A program made the position numbers and the translations under genes. This document shows, one piece after another, positions 25,595 through 36,136 of a stretch of 64,000 nt of DNA (positions within the stretch are counted from its first letter, which is position 1; each line of letters begins with the position of its first letter). The notes beneath the pieces are model-generated. The model saw only the letters and a list, made by a program, of their open reading frames with translations, did no database searches and had not been told where the DNA came from. The stretch spans positions 1,550,001 through 1,614,000 of the forward strand of contig CP084616.1 in the NCBI GenBank assembly GCA_025917655.1, written 5' to 3'. The DNA comes from Chlorella sorokiniana. Its lineage: Eukaryota > Chlorophyta > Trebouxiophyceae > Chlorellales > Chlorellaceae.

Positions 25595-26813
25595 GCGCTG
25601 GAGGGGCCGCAGGGAGGGTGCAGGGAAGCCGTGCGCGCCTGCGGAGCCGCGGCGCGCGGGGGGCCTGCGTGGATGAGGAGCGGCGGTCGTGCGGCAAGTG
25701 AGCGGGCGCAGCAGGCCGGCAAACGGGCAGGCATGGGGCGGGCGGATTGTGGAACGCTGCAGGCACGAAGCTGAGCCTCTCAGCGGCTACTGGCAGGGCG
25801 CTGGCCGGGTTGCCCCACCATGCAGCAGCCTTGCGACCTGTCCAAGAAGTAGTTGGCCGAGGTGTGGCAACGCCTGGAGGGCTGGCGGCAGCCTGCTCAC
25901 CTCACGGAATCTTGGGAATGACCGAGGACCTTTCAGGATGGCTGCAGGGGTTCCTCCCTGCTGCGGTTGGGACGGCGGGGCACTCGCGAACAGGCGCCTC
26001 TCTGCCCGCTCTATTGCTCCAGCGGCAAGTTTGTTGCAATTTGAGATGATGCCAAGACCTACAAGACTCCTGAAAAGCTGGCTGAAGCGTCCGAGGCGCT
26101 GTGCGGAGCAACCAACTTGGGCTGGCGCTGGGCGCTGGACTGATGCACCTAGATGCAATTCGTCTGACTCTTGCTGTATAGAGGCAGCGCGAATAACGAG
26201 GTCTCGCGCTGCGCCCACAACTGCAGCTTCATCACCCTCCCCGCCAGCTCAGCGGCGCCTTCTGTGCGCAGTACGCAGCAAAACCCTGTGCAAACGCTCT
26301 GCCCGATGTTGTGGAGATTGCTGATGAATCAATAGGCTGTTCGAGATTGATGTGTGTAAGTGCTGGATGCTTGGGTTGCGGCGCTGCTTCCCTGCCACTC
26401 ACGTGCAGGTGGCAGTGCTCAGCAGCCTTCCAGTACATGGCCTGACGAACTGAGGCCAGCTCATTTGTGCAATTGTCGTCATTGTTGCCAGTTTTATTTG
26501 GCAAGTCATTGTGGTAATGATAAGGACGTTGCGTCTCTTGGCCCTTCTTGATGTCGTGCGGCAGCACCCACCTTGTTCTAAGCAACACTGAGCCCAATGT
26601 TGTTTTATGGATGCCTGTCGTGACATCAAATTATTTCCAATGGTATTCTCTAAAACTCAACCGAGCCTTGCACTGCATGCCGGCTGCGGGCTAGCCTCAT
26701 CAAGCTATCGCCACCGCCATCTGCCTGGCGGTGCCTGGCGAAGGGCGCTGTGCATGCAAATGCCCTATCCTGCTGTCGGGGTTCCAATGCTGGCATCCGG
26801 TACCTTTGATCAT
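25595..26813. other. Divergent promoter region, Pumilio and TXNDC17-like genes
   Basis: This 1.2-kb stretch separates two divergent genes. GC falls from left to right, with an AT-rich segment at 26440-26640 just upstream of the TXNDC17-like start. No domain-bearing frame, tRNA or repeat is seen. Confidence 0.4.
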
Positions 26814-27831
26814 ATGAACACTTTGCCTGTAAACAAGCTAGCCATTGCCAGGCTCCCGTTTCGCCCTCTTCAGTGCTCGGGCGTGCTGCGCAAGGGCGCC
26901 GTGCCTGTTGCCCATAAGCTTTTTAGATCTTGTTCCCAGCGAACCACCACATTGGCAGCACAGGCAGGCAGAAGGAGCATCATGGCCGAAGTGGAGTTGG
27001 AGGGCTTTAGCCAAGCTCTGGAGGGCCTGAAAAGCGGAACTTACATTTTATTCAAGGGTGAAGTACTACCATTCCGCCAACCGGCGGGCTGCAGCTGGGT
27101 GCCGTGCCTGTCCTCTCGCCCGCCTGGGCGCCCGCTCCTCCTGAGCGATGGGGCTTGACAACAGAGCTGTGCCAAGGGCCTGCTGCCCCTGCCGCCCGGA
27201 GGCGTCAGCCCACAACTCTACCACCTGCCTGCCTGCAGCGGACTGGTGCGGCGACTGCCGCCGCAGCATGGCAGCCGTGGAGCAGGCGGTGGCAGCCGCC
27301 AGCCAGCCGCTGCTGGTCGTGGACGTCGCTCGGGAGCCGCCCAGTGAGCGCCCGCTGCTGCTGTCGCTGAGCAGCACGGTGCTTTGCGCGCACAACTATT
27401 GCTGGTCTAGTGCTGCAGCACTGTGCCTTGCACAGCTCTATCCGTGCGCTGGCCCCCCTCCCCCGCCCTCCAGTCGAGTGCTCTCCAGCCCTCCGCTGAA
27501 CACTCCTTGGCTGGCCTCTGCCCGCCCCTGCAGCCTGGAAGACGCCCAACCACCCGCTGCGCCAGGACCCGCGTTTCCAGCTGACGGGTGTCCCCACGCT
27601 GGCTCTGTGGAGGGACGGCGGGGTGGCCGCCAAGCTGGGTGAGGCACAAAGGGGTCGCGCGTCCCACCCCTACTCACTCGTCCCCTCCTCTGTCGCTGCT
27701 GCCGCCCTGCACTCCTGCTGGCCACCACCCACCTCCTGCGACGCCCTGCAGGCGCTGAGCTGGAGAAGGCGCCCGACAGCGAGGCTGCGCGCCAGCTGGT
27801 GGCGGCCTTCGTCGGGCGGCACTCGGGCTAG
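26814..27831 (+). CDS. Thioredoxin-like protein of TXNDC17/TRP14 type, possibly organelle-targeted
   Basis: Small thiol-disulfide oxidoreductase. Four exons join cleanly: exon 1 ends TTCAAGG/GTGAAG at ~27057, exon 2 starts at 27239 and ends CGCCCA/GTGAGC, exon 3 starts at ~27534, exon 4 starts at ~27753, and TAG is at 27829-27831. The redox motif is ADWCGDCRRSM, the WCxDC form of TRP14 rather than WCGPC. The family block PTWKTPNHPLRQDPRFQL and the cis-proline strand TGVPTLALW follow. The ATG at 26982 (MAEVELEGF) gives the mature-like protein. An in-frame ATG at 26814 adds 56 residues rich in Arg, Ser and Thr with almost no acids, a likely plastid or mitochondrial presequence. No frame defects are seen. 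The nearby cystatin fragment downstream is unrelated. Confidence 0.8.
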
Positions 27832-28119
27832 CACGGTGCTCGCGCGACGGCCTGATGCTTCTGAGCGCTTCTTGCTGTGTGCTGTCCCAGCATCTTTCGG
27901 GCGTCCCTGTGTAACACTTGAGTTTTCACCCAGCCAGCAAGCTTGTTCTCATCACAGCCCCAGGCAGGCCTCCCAGTAGCGCCGCCAGCCGCCGACTTAT
28001 GGACCGCCACCCGATGGGCTGCCTGCTGGGGCGCTGACCAGCTGCTGTCGGCACGATGTAGCAATCCCGGCCCTGCCACCGGCCAAGCTGCATGCGGCGC
28101 TATTCCCTCGTCACACTCT

Positions 28120-28729
28120 GCAGGCTGGGGCCACCGCCGCAACTGACGGCGGCGACGAGTTCCCACAGAACCCAGAGGTTGACGATGCGGCGGCCTATGC
28201 CGTGCAGCAGCTCAGCTCCCAGAGCAACTCGCTGTTCCCCTTGGCGCTGAAGAAGGTGCAAGTTGCTATGGAGTGCTTGAGAGAATGCAACCCTGCCTTG
28301 TACTAATGCAATGCTGCCTTTATTCCTGCTGCTGCCAGCTTGCCCTGCTGGTGGTGAGCTGCCGCGGCAGATGCCGCAGCAGTGCCTCACCCTCCCGCCT
28401 CCTTGCACGAGCTGCAGGTTCTGTCCGCCAAGCTGGCAAAGAACGCCGATGGCGGCGTCACCCACACGCTGAGGCTGCAGCTGTCCCACGGCTCAATGCC
28501 AGACAGCGTGTATGAGGCACGTGCCTTGCCCATCCCCCTACTTCCTGCTTGTCAAGGACCGTGTTTCTGTATGCAGGCGGCCTGGTCTCTCCTTTCAGCC
28601 CGGTTGTTTATGACATGCATTTGAAGAGACTTGCGGCTGGCCTTGCCTCACGCTTGCGTGCAGGTAGAGGTTGCCAACCCAGGGGGCAGCTACACGCTGC
28701 TCAACAGCAAGCAAGTGAAGGCGGAGTGA
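28120..28729 (+). pseudogene. 3' fragment of the cystatin gene (duplicated exons 5-7)
   Basis: Three exons match the last three of the intact cystatin at 48609-50492: one starting at ~28123 (DGGDEFPQNPEVDDAAAYAV), a second (LSAKLAKNADGGVTHTLRLQ) and a last one (VANPGGSYTLLNSKQVKAE) ending TGA at 28727-28729. The GAG/GCACGT GC-type donor is also kept. The signal-peptide exon and the whole QVVAG inhibitory domain are missing because the duplication boundary lies just upstream. It could be transcribed only as a chance 3' extension of the TXNDC17-like gene. Confidence 0.85.
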
Positions 28730-28841
28730 GACCGCTGGCGCATGCATGACTGGAAGTTAATGCGCCCCCTAGCCTTTGCTGCTGTCATGCTTGATAGATT
28801 GCCCCCAGGAACCATGTGAATCACATTTCCGGACAAGAGGT

Positions 28842-29940
<1,099 letters not shown>

Positions 29941-29972
29941 ACGCGGGGTGGCCCTCATCAACAATACAAACT

Positions 29973-29988
29973 GGTGTTATTCAACACC
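29973..29988 (+). terminator. Histone 3' stem-loop (H4, left)
   Basis: GGTGTTATTCAACACC, a 6-bp stem and 4-nt loop, preceded by AAACT and followed by ACC, as at the other histone genes. Confidence 0.88.
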
Positions 29989-30454
29989 ACCCCTTCATGG
30001 AAAATTGCTTGCTGGACCATGCTTGTCCGCTGTGCCTGCCAACTGCCTCCTCATTGCGTCTGATGCGTGGCATGCGAGTTGTTGTGTTCCTTATGGCTGC
30101 TATGCTTTCTGAGAGAGGGAGGGGTGTATGCAGTCACCTTGTGCACTCAAACGCATGTCAGAGATGGTCAAAGGTGTGAGACTGGCACACAGCTGCAGCC
30201 GGTGCCACCTTTCAAAAGAACAGTCGTTGTGTATGCACCGAACAGGCGGGCAGCACCACTTGCCCCCAGCCACGTAAACTTGAAGTGACAGTCAGCCCAC
30301 CACACAAGTTGTCGCCCCTTTCTCTAGAACTCCATGCCAGCCACCCAAGCCCCTTGCTCCATCCAGCTTGCCACCCAAGCCCAGCAGGGCAAAAGAAGCA
30401 ACAAGGCAGCACCACAGCAAGGTGTATTACGAATAGAGTGTTCCCATCAGAGGT
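29989..30454. other. Spacer between H4 and H2A 3' ends (left)
   Basis: This is a convergent spacer of about 470 bp. It is largely shared with 46851-47351 in the right arm, although the two have diverged by substitutions and small indels more than the coding parts. No gene is seen. Confidence 0.6.
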
Positions 30455-30470
30455 GGTGTTGAATAACACC
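30455..30470 (-). terminator. Histone 3' stem-loop (H2A, left)
   Basis: Coding-strand hairpin GGTGTTATTCAACACC, 54 bases past the H2A stop, with the usual AACT leader and ACC trailer. Confidence 0.88.
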
Positions 30471-30523
30471 AGTTGGGTTTGTTGGTTGAAGTGGGAGGAG
30501 GGCTCCAGCCAGCGTCGGCCGCT

Positions 30524-30904
30524 TCAAGCCTCGGCCTTCTTGCCGGTCTTCTTGGGCAGCAGCACGGAGTGGATGTTGGGCAGCACGCCACCCTCGGCGA
30601 TGGTCACGCCCGCAAGCAGCTTGGACAGCTCCTCGTCGTTGCGCACTGCCAGCTGGATGTGGCGGGGGATGATGCGCGTCTTCTTGTTATCGCGGGCAGC
30701 GTTGCCCGCCAGCTCCAGCACCTCGGCGGCCAGGTACTCCAGCACGGCGGCCAGGTACACGGGGGCGCCAGCGCCGATGCGCTCGGCGTAGCGGCCCTTC
30801 TTCAGGTAGCGGGCAATGCGGCCCACGGGGAACTGCAGGCCCGCCTTGGAGCTCTTGCTCACGGCCTTCTTGCCGGAGGTCTTGCCCTTGCCACGGCCAG
30901 ACAT
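30524..30904 (-). CDS. H2A: Histone H2A (left copy)
   Basis: Core histone H2A of 126 residues, intact. The ATG at 30904 gives [20 protein letters not shown]. The conserved [20 protein letters not shown], the acidic-patch region [19 protein letters not shown] and [16 protein letters not shown] follow, and the tail is KKTGKKAEA with TGA at 30524-30526. There is no SQ(E/D) motif at the C-terminus, so it is a canonical H2A rather than H2A.X. The protein is the same as the right-arm copy, there are no introns, and it is divergent to H2B. Confidence 0.96.
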   Translation of the reverse strand: MSGRGKGKTSGKKAVSKSSKAGLQFPVGRIARYLKKGRYAERIGAGAPVYLAAVLEYLAAEVLELAGNAARDNKKTRIIPRHIQLAVRNDEELSKLLAGVTIAEGGVLPNIHSVLLPKKTGKKAEA

Positions 30905-31220
30905 GGTTGGTTGGTGGGGGTTGGGTTGTGGGGTAGTGGGGAGGGAGAGGTGGAGTGGGTGATGGGGCAGGCTGCAGGGCAGGTTTGTAAGCGAGCGCCG
31001 CCTGCGAGCGGCATGAGCCAGGCGGGGGCGGGCGGTGGCGGGCCCCGGATGGGTGCCCCCTGCAGGCCAGCGGGGGCCACCGCCGCCCCGCTCCCCGCTG
31101 GCCGCAGCCTCGAATGCTCCCCGCTCACAGCGCAGAGCTACAAAACTCCCAGCGCTCGTCCCCAGCCTCACCCTTTCACCACCTGTCCCCACCTGCCCAC
31201 ACCCCCCACCCCCAGTCACC
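30905..31220. promoter_or_regulatory. Bidirectional H2A/H2B promoter (left)
   Basis: It contains the histone element GGGCCCCGGATGGGTGCC at 31040-31057. TATA-like CTTACAAAC (minus strand, ~30990) faces H2A and CTACAAAACT (31139-31148) faces H2B. Confidence 0.75.
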
Positions 31221-31586
31221 ATGGCTCCCACTGGCAAGAAGCCCGCCCCGGCCAAGAAGGCTGCCAAGCCCGCCAAGGAGGGCGGCAAGAAGGTCAAGAA
31301 GAGCAAGGGCACCGAGAGCTACAAGCTCTACATCTTCAAGGTGCTCAAGCAGGTGCACCCCGACACCGGCATCTCCTCCAAGTCCATGGCCATCCTCAAC
31401 TCCTTCATCGCCGACCAGTTTGAGAAGATCGCCACCGCCGCCGCCCAGCTGTCCCGCGTGAACAAGAAGCCCACCCTGACCTCCCGCGAGATCCAGACTG
31501 CTGTGCGCCTGGTGCTGCCCGGCGAGCTGGCCAAGCACGCCGTGTCTGAGGGCACCAAGGCCGTCACCAAGTTCACCTCCGCGTGA
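31221..31586 (+). CDS. H2B: Histone H2B (left copy)
   Basis: Core histone H2B of 121 residues, intact: ATG at 31221 and TGA at 31584-31586. The basic tail ([19 protein letters not shown]) precedes the histone fold with [60 protein letters not shown] and [13 protein letters not shown]. The penultimate helix and the Lys of the C-terminal ubiquitylation site (AVTKFTS) are present. It is intron-less and divergent to H2A. The right-arm copy has a one-base defect in its tail, so this is the better of the two H2B genes. Confidence 0.96.
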   Translation: MAPTGKKPAPAKKAAKPAKEGGKKVKKSKGTESYKLYIFKVLKQVHPDTGISSKSMAILNSFIADQFEKIATAAAQLSRVNKKPTLTSREIQTAVRLVLPGELAKHAVSEGTKAVTKFTSA

Positions 31587-31623
31587 ACGCGCCTCCTGCC
31601 TCACCCAGCAAAACAAACAAACT

Positions 31624-31639
31624 GGTGTTATTCAACACC
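31624..31639 (+). terminator. Histone 3' stem-loop (H2B, left)
   Basis: GGTGTTATTCAACACC, 38 bases after the H2B stop, preceded by AAACT and followed by ACC. Confidence 0.88.
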
Positions 31640-31779
31640 ACCTCTTCTTAGGAAAGCCTTACTGTTTGCTGGGGTGTGCTGCTGGCGTCCTGTTTCTGCT
31701 ACTGTGGTGTTGCATTTTCAAAGTGTTACAATTTGAGACAAGAAGAGGCGGCACAGGCAGGCAGTGCATCACAGTTTAC

Positions 31780-31975
31780 CAGGCTGCTGCAGCGTCTCAA
31801 TCAGCAAAATGCTAATTCCTGGCTGGAAAAGGTGGGTGTGACCGTGCTGGACACGTCACACAAGGTGCCATTATTGATGGGGGTGGGCTCTATGAAGGGA
31901 ATGGACAGGGATGTCGGGCGTAGGGCGTGAGCCGCCACGCTTGCCGCCAGCTGGGGGATCACGAGAACGCCCCTT
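31780..31975 (-). pseudogene. 3' fragment of the R2R3-MYB gene (edge of the duplication)
   Basis: On the minus strand this stretch encodes pieces matching the C-terminus of the MYB gene at 42769-45546: PPAGGKRGGSRPT, then SLSIPFIEPTPI, then VTPTFSS. The pieces lie in shifted frames with small insertions. Nothing of the DNA-binding domain is present. It marks the right boundary of the left arm and shows that the duplication unit was cut from the MYB locus. Confidence 0.85.
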
Positions 31976-32162
31976 AGAGGCTCTAGATGCCGCGCTGCCT
32001 GCACAGTGAGCAAGCCGCCCGCACTGCAAAGGGTCGCCAGCGACCTGCTGACGCAGCAGGTCGGAGCGCTGCCAGCGATGACTCGAGGATAGGCAGCAGC
32101 AAGTGGACGGGCTGCGTGCAGTTGCAACCAAACGTGTCGACTGTTTCCCAGGAATCAAGGGT

Positions 32163-32178
32163 GGTGTTGAATAACACC
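32163..32178 (-). terminator. Histone 3' stem-loop (H1)
   Basis: Coding-strand hairpin GGTGTTATTCAACACC, 104 bases past the H1 stop. It places this H1 in the replication-dependent set. Confidence 0.85.
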
Positions 32179-32281
32179 GATTGTTTGTTGTTGTGTTGGA
32201 GTGTGAGGAGGGTCAGGTGGTGGGTCAGGTAGGGCGGCGAGTCTGCCGCCGTCAGTCGCGTCACGTCAGGAGGTCAGGGGC

Positions 32282-33492
32282 TCACGCCTTCTTTGCGGGC
32301 TGCAGCGGGCGGGGAACGGCAGGCAGGATGACAGACAGCTCAAAACTCAACAGACGGTGGACGCAAGCCACGCTCCCCAGCCCAGTGAGTGCCCTGGGCT
32401 GCGGTGCAGCAGAGCAGCAAGTGGCATCGCAAGCAGAGCATCAGCTGGCATGCTGGCCCCACCTTGGCAGCCTTCTTGACAGCAGCCTTCTTGGGGGCAG
32501 CCGCCTTCTTTGCAGAGGCAGGCTGCAGCAGGGCAAGGACCAGGCAGTCCGGAAAAATCAAGGGAGGCGCGAGAGGGAAGCACTCAGAAAGCATGCATAA
32601 AAGGCTTAGCCAGTGCCACGGATGCAGGCTGGTCAGGCCCACCTTCTTGGCAGCAGGCTTCTTCGGCTTGGTGGCTGCCGCCTTCTTGGGTGCAGCCGCC
32701 TTCTTCGGCGCCGCCGCCTTCTTGGTGGCGGTGGTCTTCTTCACCTGCAGCCCGACAAGGACAAGGACATTTGGCGGGGAGACAAGCAGCAATCGCAATA
32801 GCGTAAGCAGCAGCCATCATCTCCAAGGGTGCTGACCCCAAGGCGCTGATATCCTTTTACGTCTGCACCTTGGGGGCGGCAGTCTTCGCCTTCTTCTCGC
32901 CAGCAGCCTTGGGCTTCTTTGCGGCGGCAGGCTTCTTTGCGGCAGCGGGCTTCTTGACGGCCTTGGGCTTCTGCAGCATGGAGAAAATGGGAGAAGGGTC
33001 ATGGGTGGAGGCGGAGCAGCCCCCTCAGCAAGGGCCGACAGACGCGGTCCCAGCGCTGGCAGAGGGTTCCTGCTGGCTGGCACCCATCCATTTGCACCCA
33101 CCTTAGGCTCCTTCTTCAACTCATCGCTGAGCTTGAAGCTGGCCTTGACCTTGACCAGCTTGCCGGCCGCAGCCAGGCGCTTCAGCTGCTGGGCCAGCGT
33201 CTTCTCAAAGCCAGCGGGCACCTTGTAGGTGGCGCCGATGTACTTGGCGATGGCCTTGGAGGAGGAGCCGGTGCGCTCCTTCAGGCTCTTGACCGCCGCT
33301 GAGGCACGCGGCACAGCAGGGGCGGCGGGTGTTTCAGCCCCGCGCCTTCGCCCTGGTGCTGGCGGCGCCCCTCCCAACTGCTGCACCTGCTGCACGAGAG
33401 ACAACCAACACCGCCCCACAGCGCCTCGCACGCTCACCCGCGATCATCGTCACGTAGGGAGGGTGGGCAGGGGCAGCCTTGTCGCCAGCCAT
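32282..33492 (-). CDS. H1: Linker histone H1
   Basis: Chromatin linker histone. Six exons join without a frame break to 177 residues: 33438-33492, 33102-33298, 32869-32970, 32643-32744, 32463-32522 and 32282-32299. Exons 1-2 carry the winged-helix globular domain (HPPYVTMIA, AAVKSLKERTGSSSKAIAKY, ATYKVPAGFEKTLAQQLKRL, GKLVKVKASFKLSDELKK). The last four encode only the Lys/Ala/Pro tail (KKPAAAKKP, KKTTATKKAAAPKKAAAPKK). Every intron in the tail is phase 0 and follows an AAG codon, so tail exons are interchangeable modules. The ATG at 33492 follows an upstream region with the shared histone promoter element, and the 3' hairpin follows the stop. Core histone neighbours are intron-less, so the introns set H1 apart. 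Confidence 0.93.
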
Positions 33493-33631
33493 GGTTGCTA
33501 TCGTTTCAGTGCTGTGCAAAATGTGCGGGTGCAAAGAGAGTAACTGGAGCAAGATTGACACGATGCGAAAGTATGCTGAGACAGCTGCTTGTTGAAACGC
33601 GCGCAGGTCCAGGCGGCAGCCAGGGCCAGGC

Positions 33632-33649
33632 GGGCCCCAGATGGGTGCC
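33632..33649 (+). promoter_or_regulatory. Histone promoter element upstream of H1
   Basis: GGGCCCCAGATGGGTGCC, one mismatch from the H2A/H2B element. The match continues for eight more bases into the flank (CCCTGCA...CCAG). It lies 140 bases upstream of the H1 ATG. Confidence 0.7.
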
Positions 33650-34778
33650 CCCTGCATTCCAGCTTGACTGCATCCACACCATGTCGCCTGCTCACAGCGC
33701 TCTGGTGCTGCTTTGGGCAATGTGAAAGCAGAATTGGTGGGGGCGACAGCCTCGCAGCTGGAGGGTTGCAGCGCATCCCGCGCCCAGCTGCCGCTGACCG
33801 CCACGCGTGGTCCGTAGCTACCCTGCCTGCCTGAAGGCGATGACACTTGGTTGAAAGACTCTTGGAATGCTTAGGGAAAAACGTCACCTGGTTGGCTGAC
33901 CATCACGGTTAGCTATCATATGCAGCAGCAGCTCTATCACTTCGCGTCAGCGAGCCCCTCTCCGCTGCCCCGGCCAACAAAGCACAGGTTCTGCGGCTTG
34001 CCACTGTGCCTGGCCGTTACATCTGCTTGTCTTCTGGGCCAGACAGAAGACAGAACCCAAGAATAAACAGGGAGCACAGGCATTTTGTAATCTGCAGAAC
34101 TCACTATCTGCGCTCATGAGCAAGCGGGGCTTCCCGCTTAAAAAGGGCAGCCCGTCGGCTCTTCCGCTGCTGGGAACATGTTGTTTTGTGCAATGAATCC
34201 ACAATTAAAATCACTCTGTCTATCATCCAGCAATAGCTCCAACAAAAACCATCCATCAAACCGTGGCTGTGTGGTTGGCGCCACGCACCGCAGCGGGGGT
34301 GCGTTGCCGGGAGTTGCCTAAACTGTGCTCCCTGCCTGGCGCGTTCTTGCAGGTAAGTATGCACGTTGACGTGCCACAAGCAAGAACTCATTGACGAACT
34401 TTCTGCAAGCATCACAACGTATTGGCGCACTGGACATGCCACTTGGCTGCTTGTTCCTGCCGCTAGCGGCACTGGACACTGTGGTCACTCTGCACACTGA
34501 CGTGCACAGTCGCGATGTGCATGCGGCATATCCCCCTCTGAGCGGTCCAAGTCCTGCGCCTCCCTCACCAATGCACCATACTCGGACCTGAACAAAGCAC
34601 AGCACAAGACAGCGGCATGGCTCGGAAGGATGCCATCACAGCCTGCCAGCATGGAGGCCAGGAAGCATGCGGCTGTGGCAGCAGGGCGGCTGCAACAAGG
34701 GCAACTGATTGCTGCCGGTGATCATAGTCTGGAGCAACGGCAACAAATTTGTGGCAGCAGCAGCACCAGAAGGGTGGC
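33650..34778. other. Intergenic region between H1 and the KDZ-like relic
   Basis: The region is AT-richer than the window average, especially 33840-34260. Open frames here are short and show no domain. No tRNA or hairpin gene is recognised. Confidence 0.4.
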
Positions 34779-35583
34779 TCACGTGGCAGCCATAAGCTGG
34801 TCAGGCTTGAGCTTCAAGAAGTAGGGGTTCCCGGCCGCATTGACATGCTGCGTGGCCAGGGGCGCGTAGTAGCGTGCAAGGTGATCCTGCCCGTTGCAGT
34901 ACACTGCAGGGGCCATGGATAATGTCAGTCAGAAGTCATCCCTCCACACGCAAAACAATATACAGCAGCGCAGCAACATGTGTGCACTCACTCTCAGCAG
35001 AAAGGCCTGCATGCAGGCTGAGATACTGGAACTGCTGCACAACAGTGAGAGAAATCAGGGTGCTGGGCCGCTGAGGAGTGGTTGCGATGCACCCAGCGGC
35101 GAAAAAGTGAGGGTAGGCCAGCGACTTGCCACAGCCGCAGGAAAACTGCGGCACTTTTACGTACGCTGAGCTGTTGATGCCGTGATACACTGCATTGATC
35201 GTTTCTGCAAGCTGAAAATCCACGCAGTTGCAGCCTCTGCTAGGCAGAGGACAAGCAGGTGCCGCTGCAAGCAGTGCCTGAACTGCTGCCGCCTCTGCCG
35301 CCGCCGCTGCCGATTGGCGCGCTTTCAAACCCGGCTGCTGTGCCTGCAACTCCGCCAAGTCAATGGGGCGGCGATCCTTCCAGTGCTGAGCTAAACGCTG
35401 CTTCCGCTCACGCCACGGCAGGCTGCTGGTGCTTGCCCCGGAAGGTTTCTGTCCTGCCCTTGCTGTTCTGCCGTCTCTATTGGGAGGATTTTGGTGAGGT
35501 CGGGAGCCCCGACAGTTCCTGCGAGGTCTCTCGGGACTGGGGGCGCTCAACTGTGCAAGTGCGCTTCGAGCCCTTTTTGTTCA
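34779..35583 (-). CDS. KDZ-transposase-associated CxC-domain protein (relic or domesticated)
   Basis: The central part, GCNCVDFQLAETINAVYHGI ... VPQFSCGCGKSLAYPHFFAAG then CIATTPQRPSTLISL and a final GLSAE, has the layout of the cysteine-cluster (CxC) domain found at the N-terminus of KDZ (Kyakuja-Dileera-Zisupton) DNA transposases: paired CxC motifs, then a hydrophobic xGCxxTTPxxPxT stretch. A short last exon joins at GAGA/GTGAGT and ends LKPDQLMAAT with TGA at 34779-34781. An ATG at 35583 starts KKGSKRT, but that frame closes soon, so the N-terminus is not continuous with the CxC part as read. No transposase catalytic core follows within 1 kb and no terminal repeats are evident. It is either a truncated DNA-transposon remnant or a small gene recruited from one. 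Confidence 0.55.
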
Positions 35584-36136
35584 TGATAAAGGCTTAGTTT
35601 AGGTGTTTGTATAACTTTCTGTTGATATAAGCTCATACGACTGTTTCAAGCGCCGGCGTAGATAGTGCTGCTGTACCCTGCCCCTTCGGCCCCTGGTCAT
35701 CACCCTCAAACGGGTGCATGCCAGAATTGTGAATTTTAATTGTGAAATTAGAAAAGATGCTACAAACATCAAACTGACGTTACTGTCGAGAGTTTCCAAT
35801 TTGCACGGTTCGGGCTGATCTGTTGACATCCATGATGCTTCCTGCCGCTGCTGTGGTCGGGCAAGGGCCAGGCCATCCGGGATCCTTTTGGAGTTACGGC
35901 TATTTCGATGGAAACATGACGTATCAGATGCTCCTTCGTCGCGCTCAATCTGCATGCAAGCAGCCTAGAAAGCACGCAGGGGCAGTCACTTTGCGCCTGG
36001 CTGCTGTGAGGTGGCGCAGCAGGGGCCTGCGTGGCAGTTGCATTTCGCAGGACGGTGTCGAGTGCTCTACTCGCTCGCTCACAGGTTCAACTCGCTCCCA
36101 TTTCCATCTTTTAACGACAGCATACCCAGAACAAAC
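35584..36136. other. Promoter region of the H1-like gene
   Basis: This 550-bp stretch includes an AT-rich core at 35590-35800. The 18-bp element seen at the other histone genes is absent. Unlike the core histones, nothing here suggests S-phase control. Confidence 0.45.

Noticed and set aside
33650-34778. A transposase catalytic core downstream of the CxC domain
   Set aside because: No long frame or conserved acidic motif could be followed in 33.6-34.8 kb. Short frames only.
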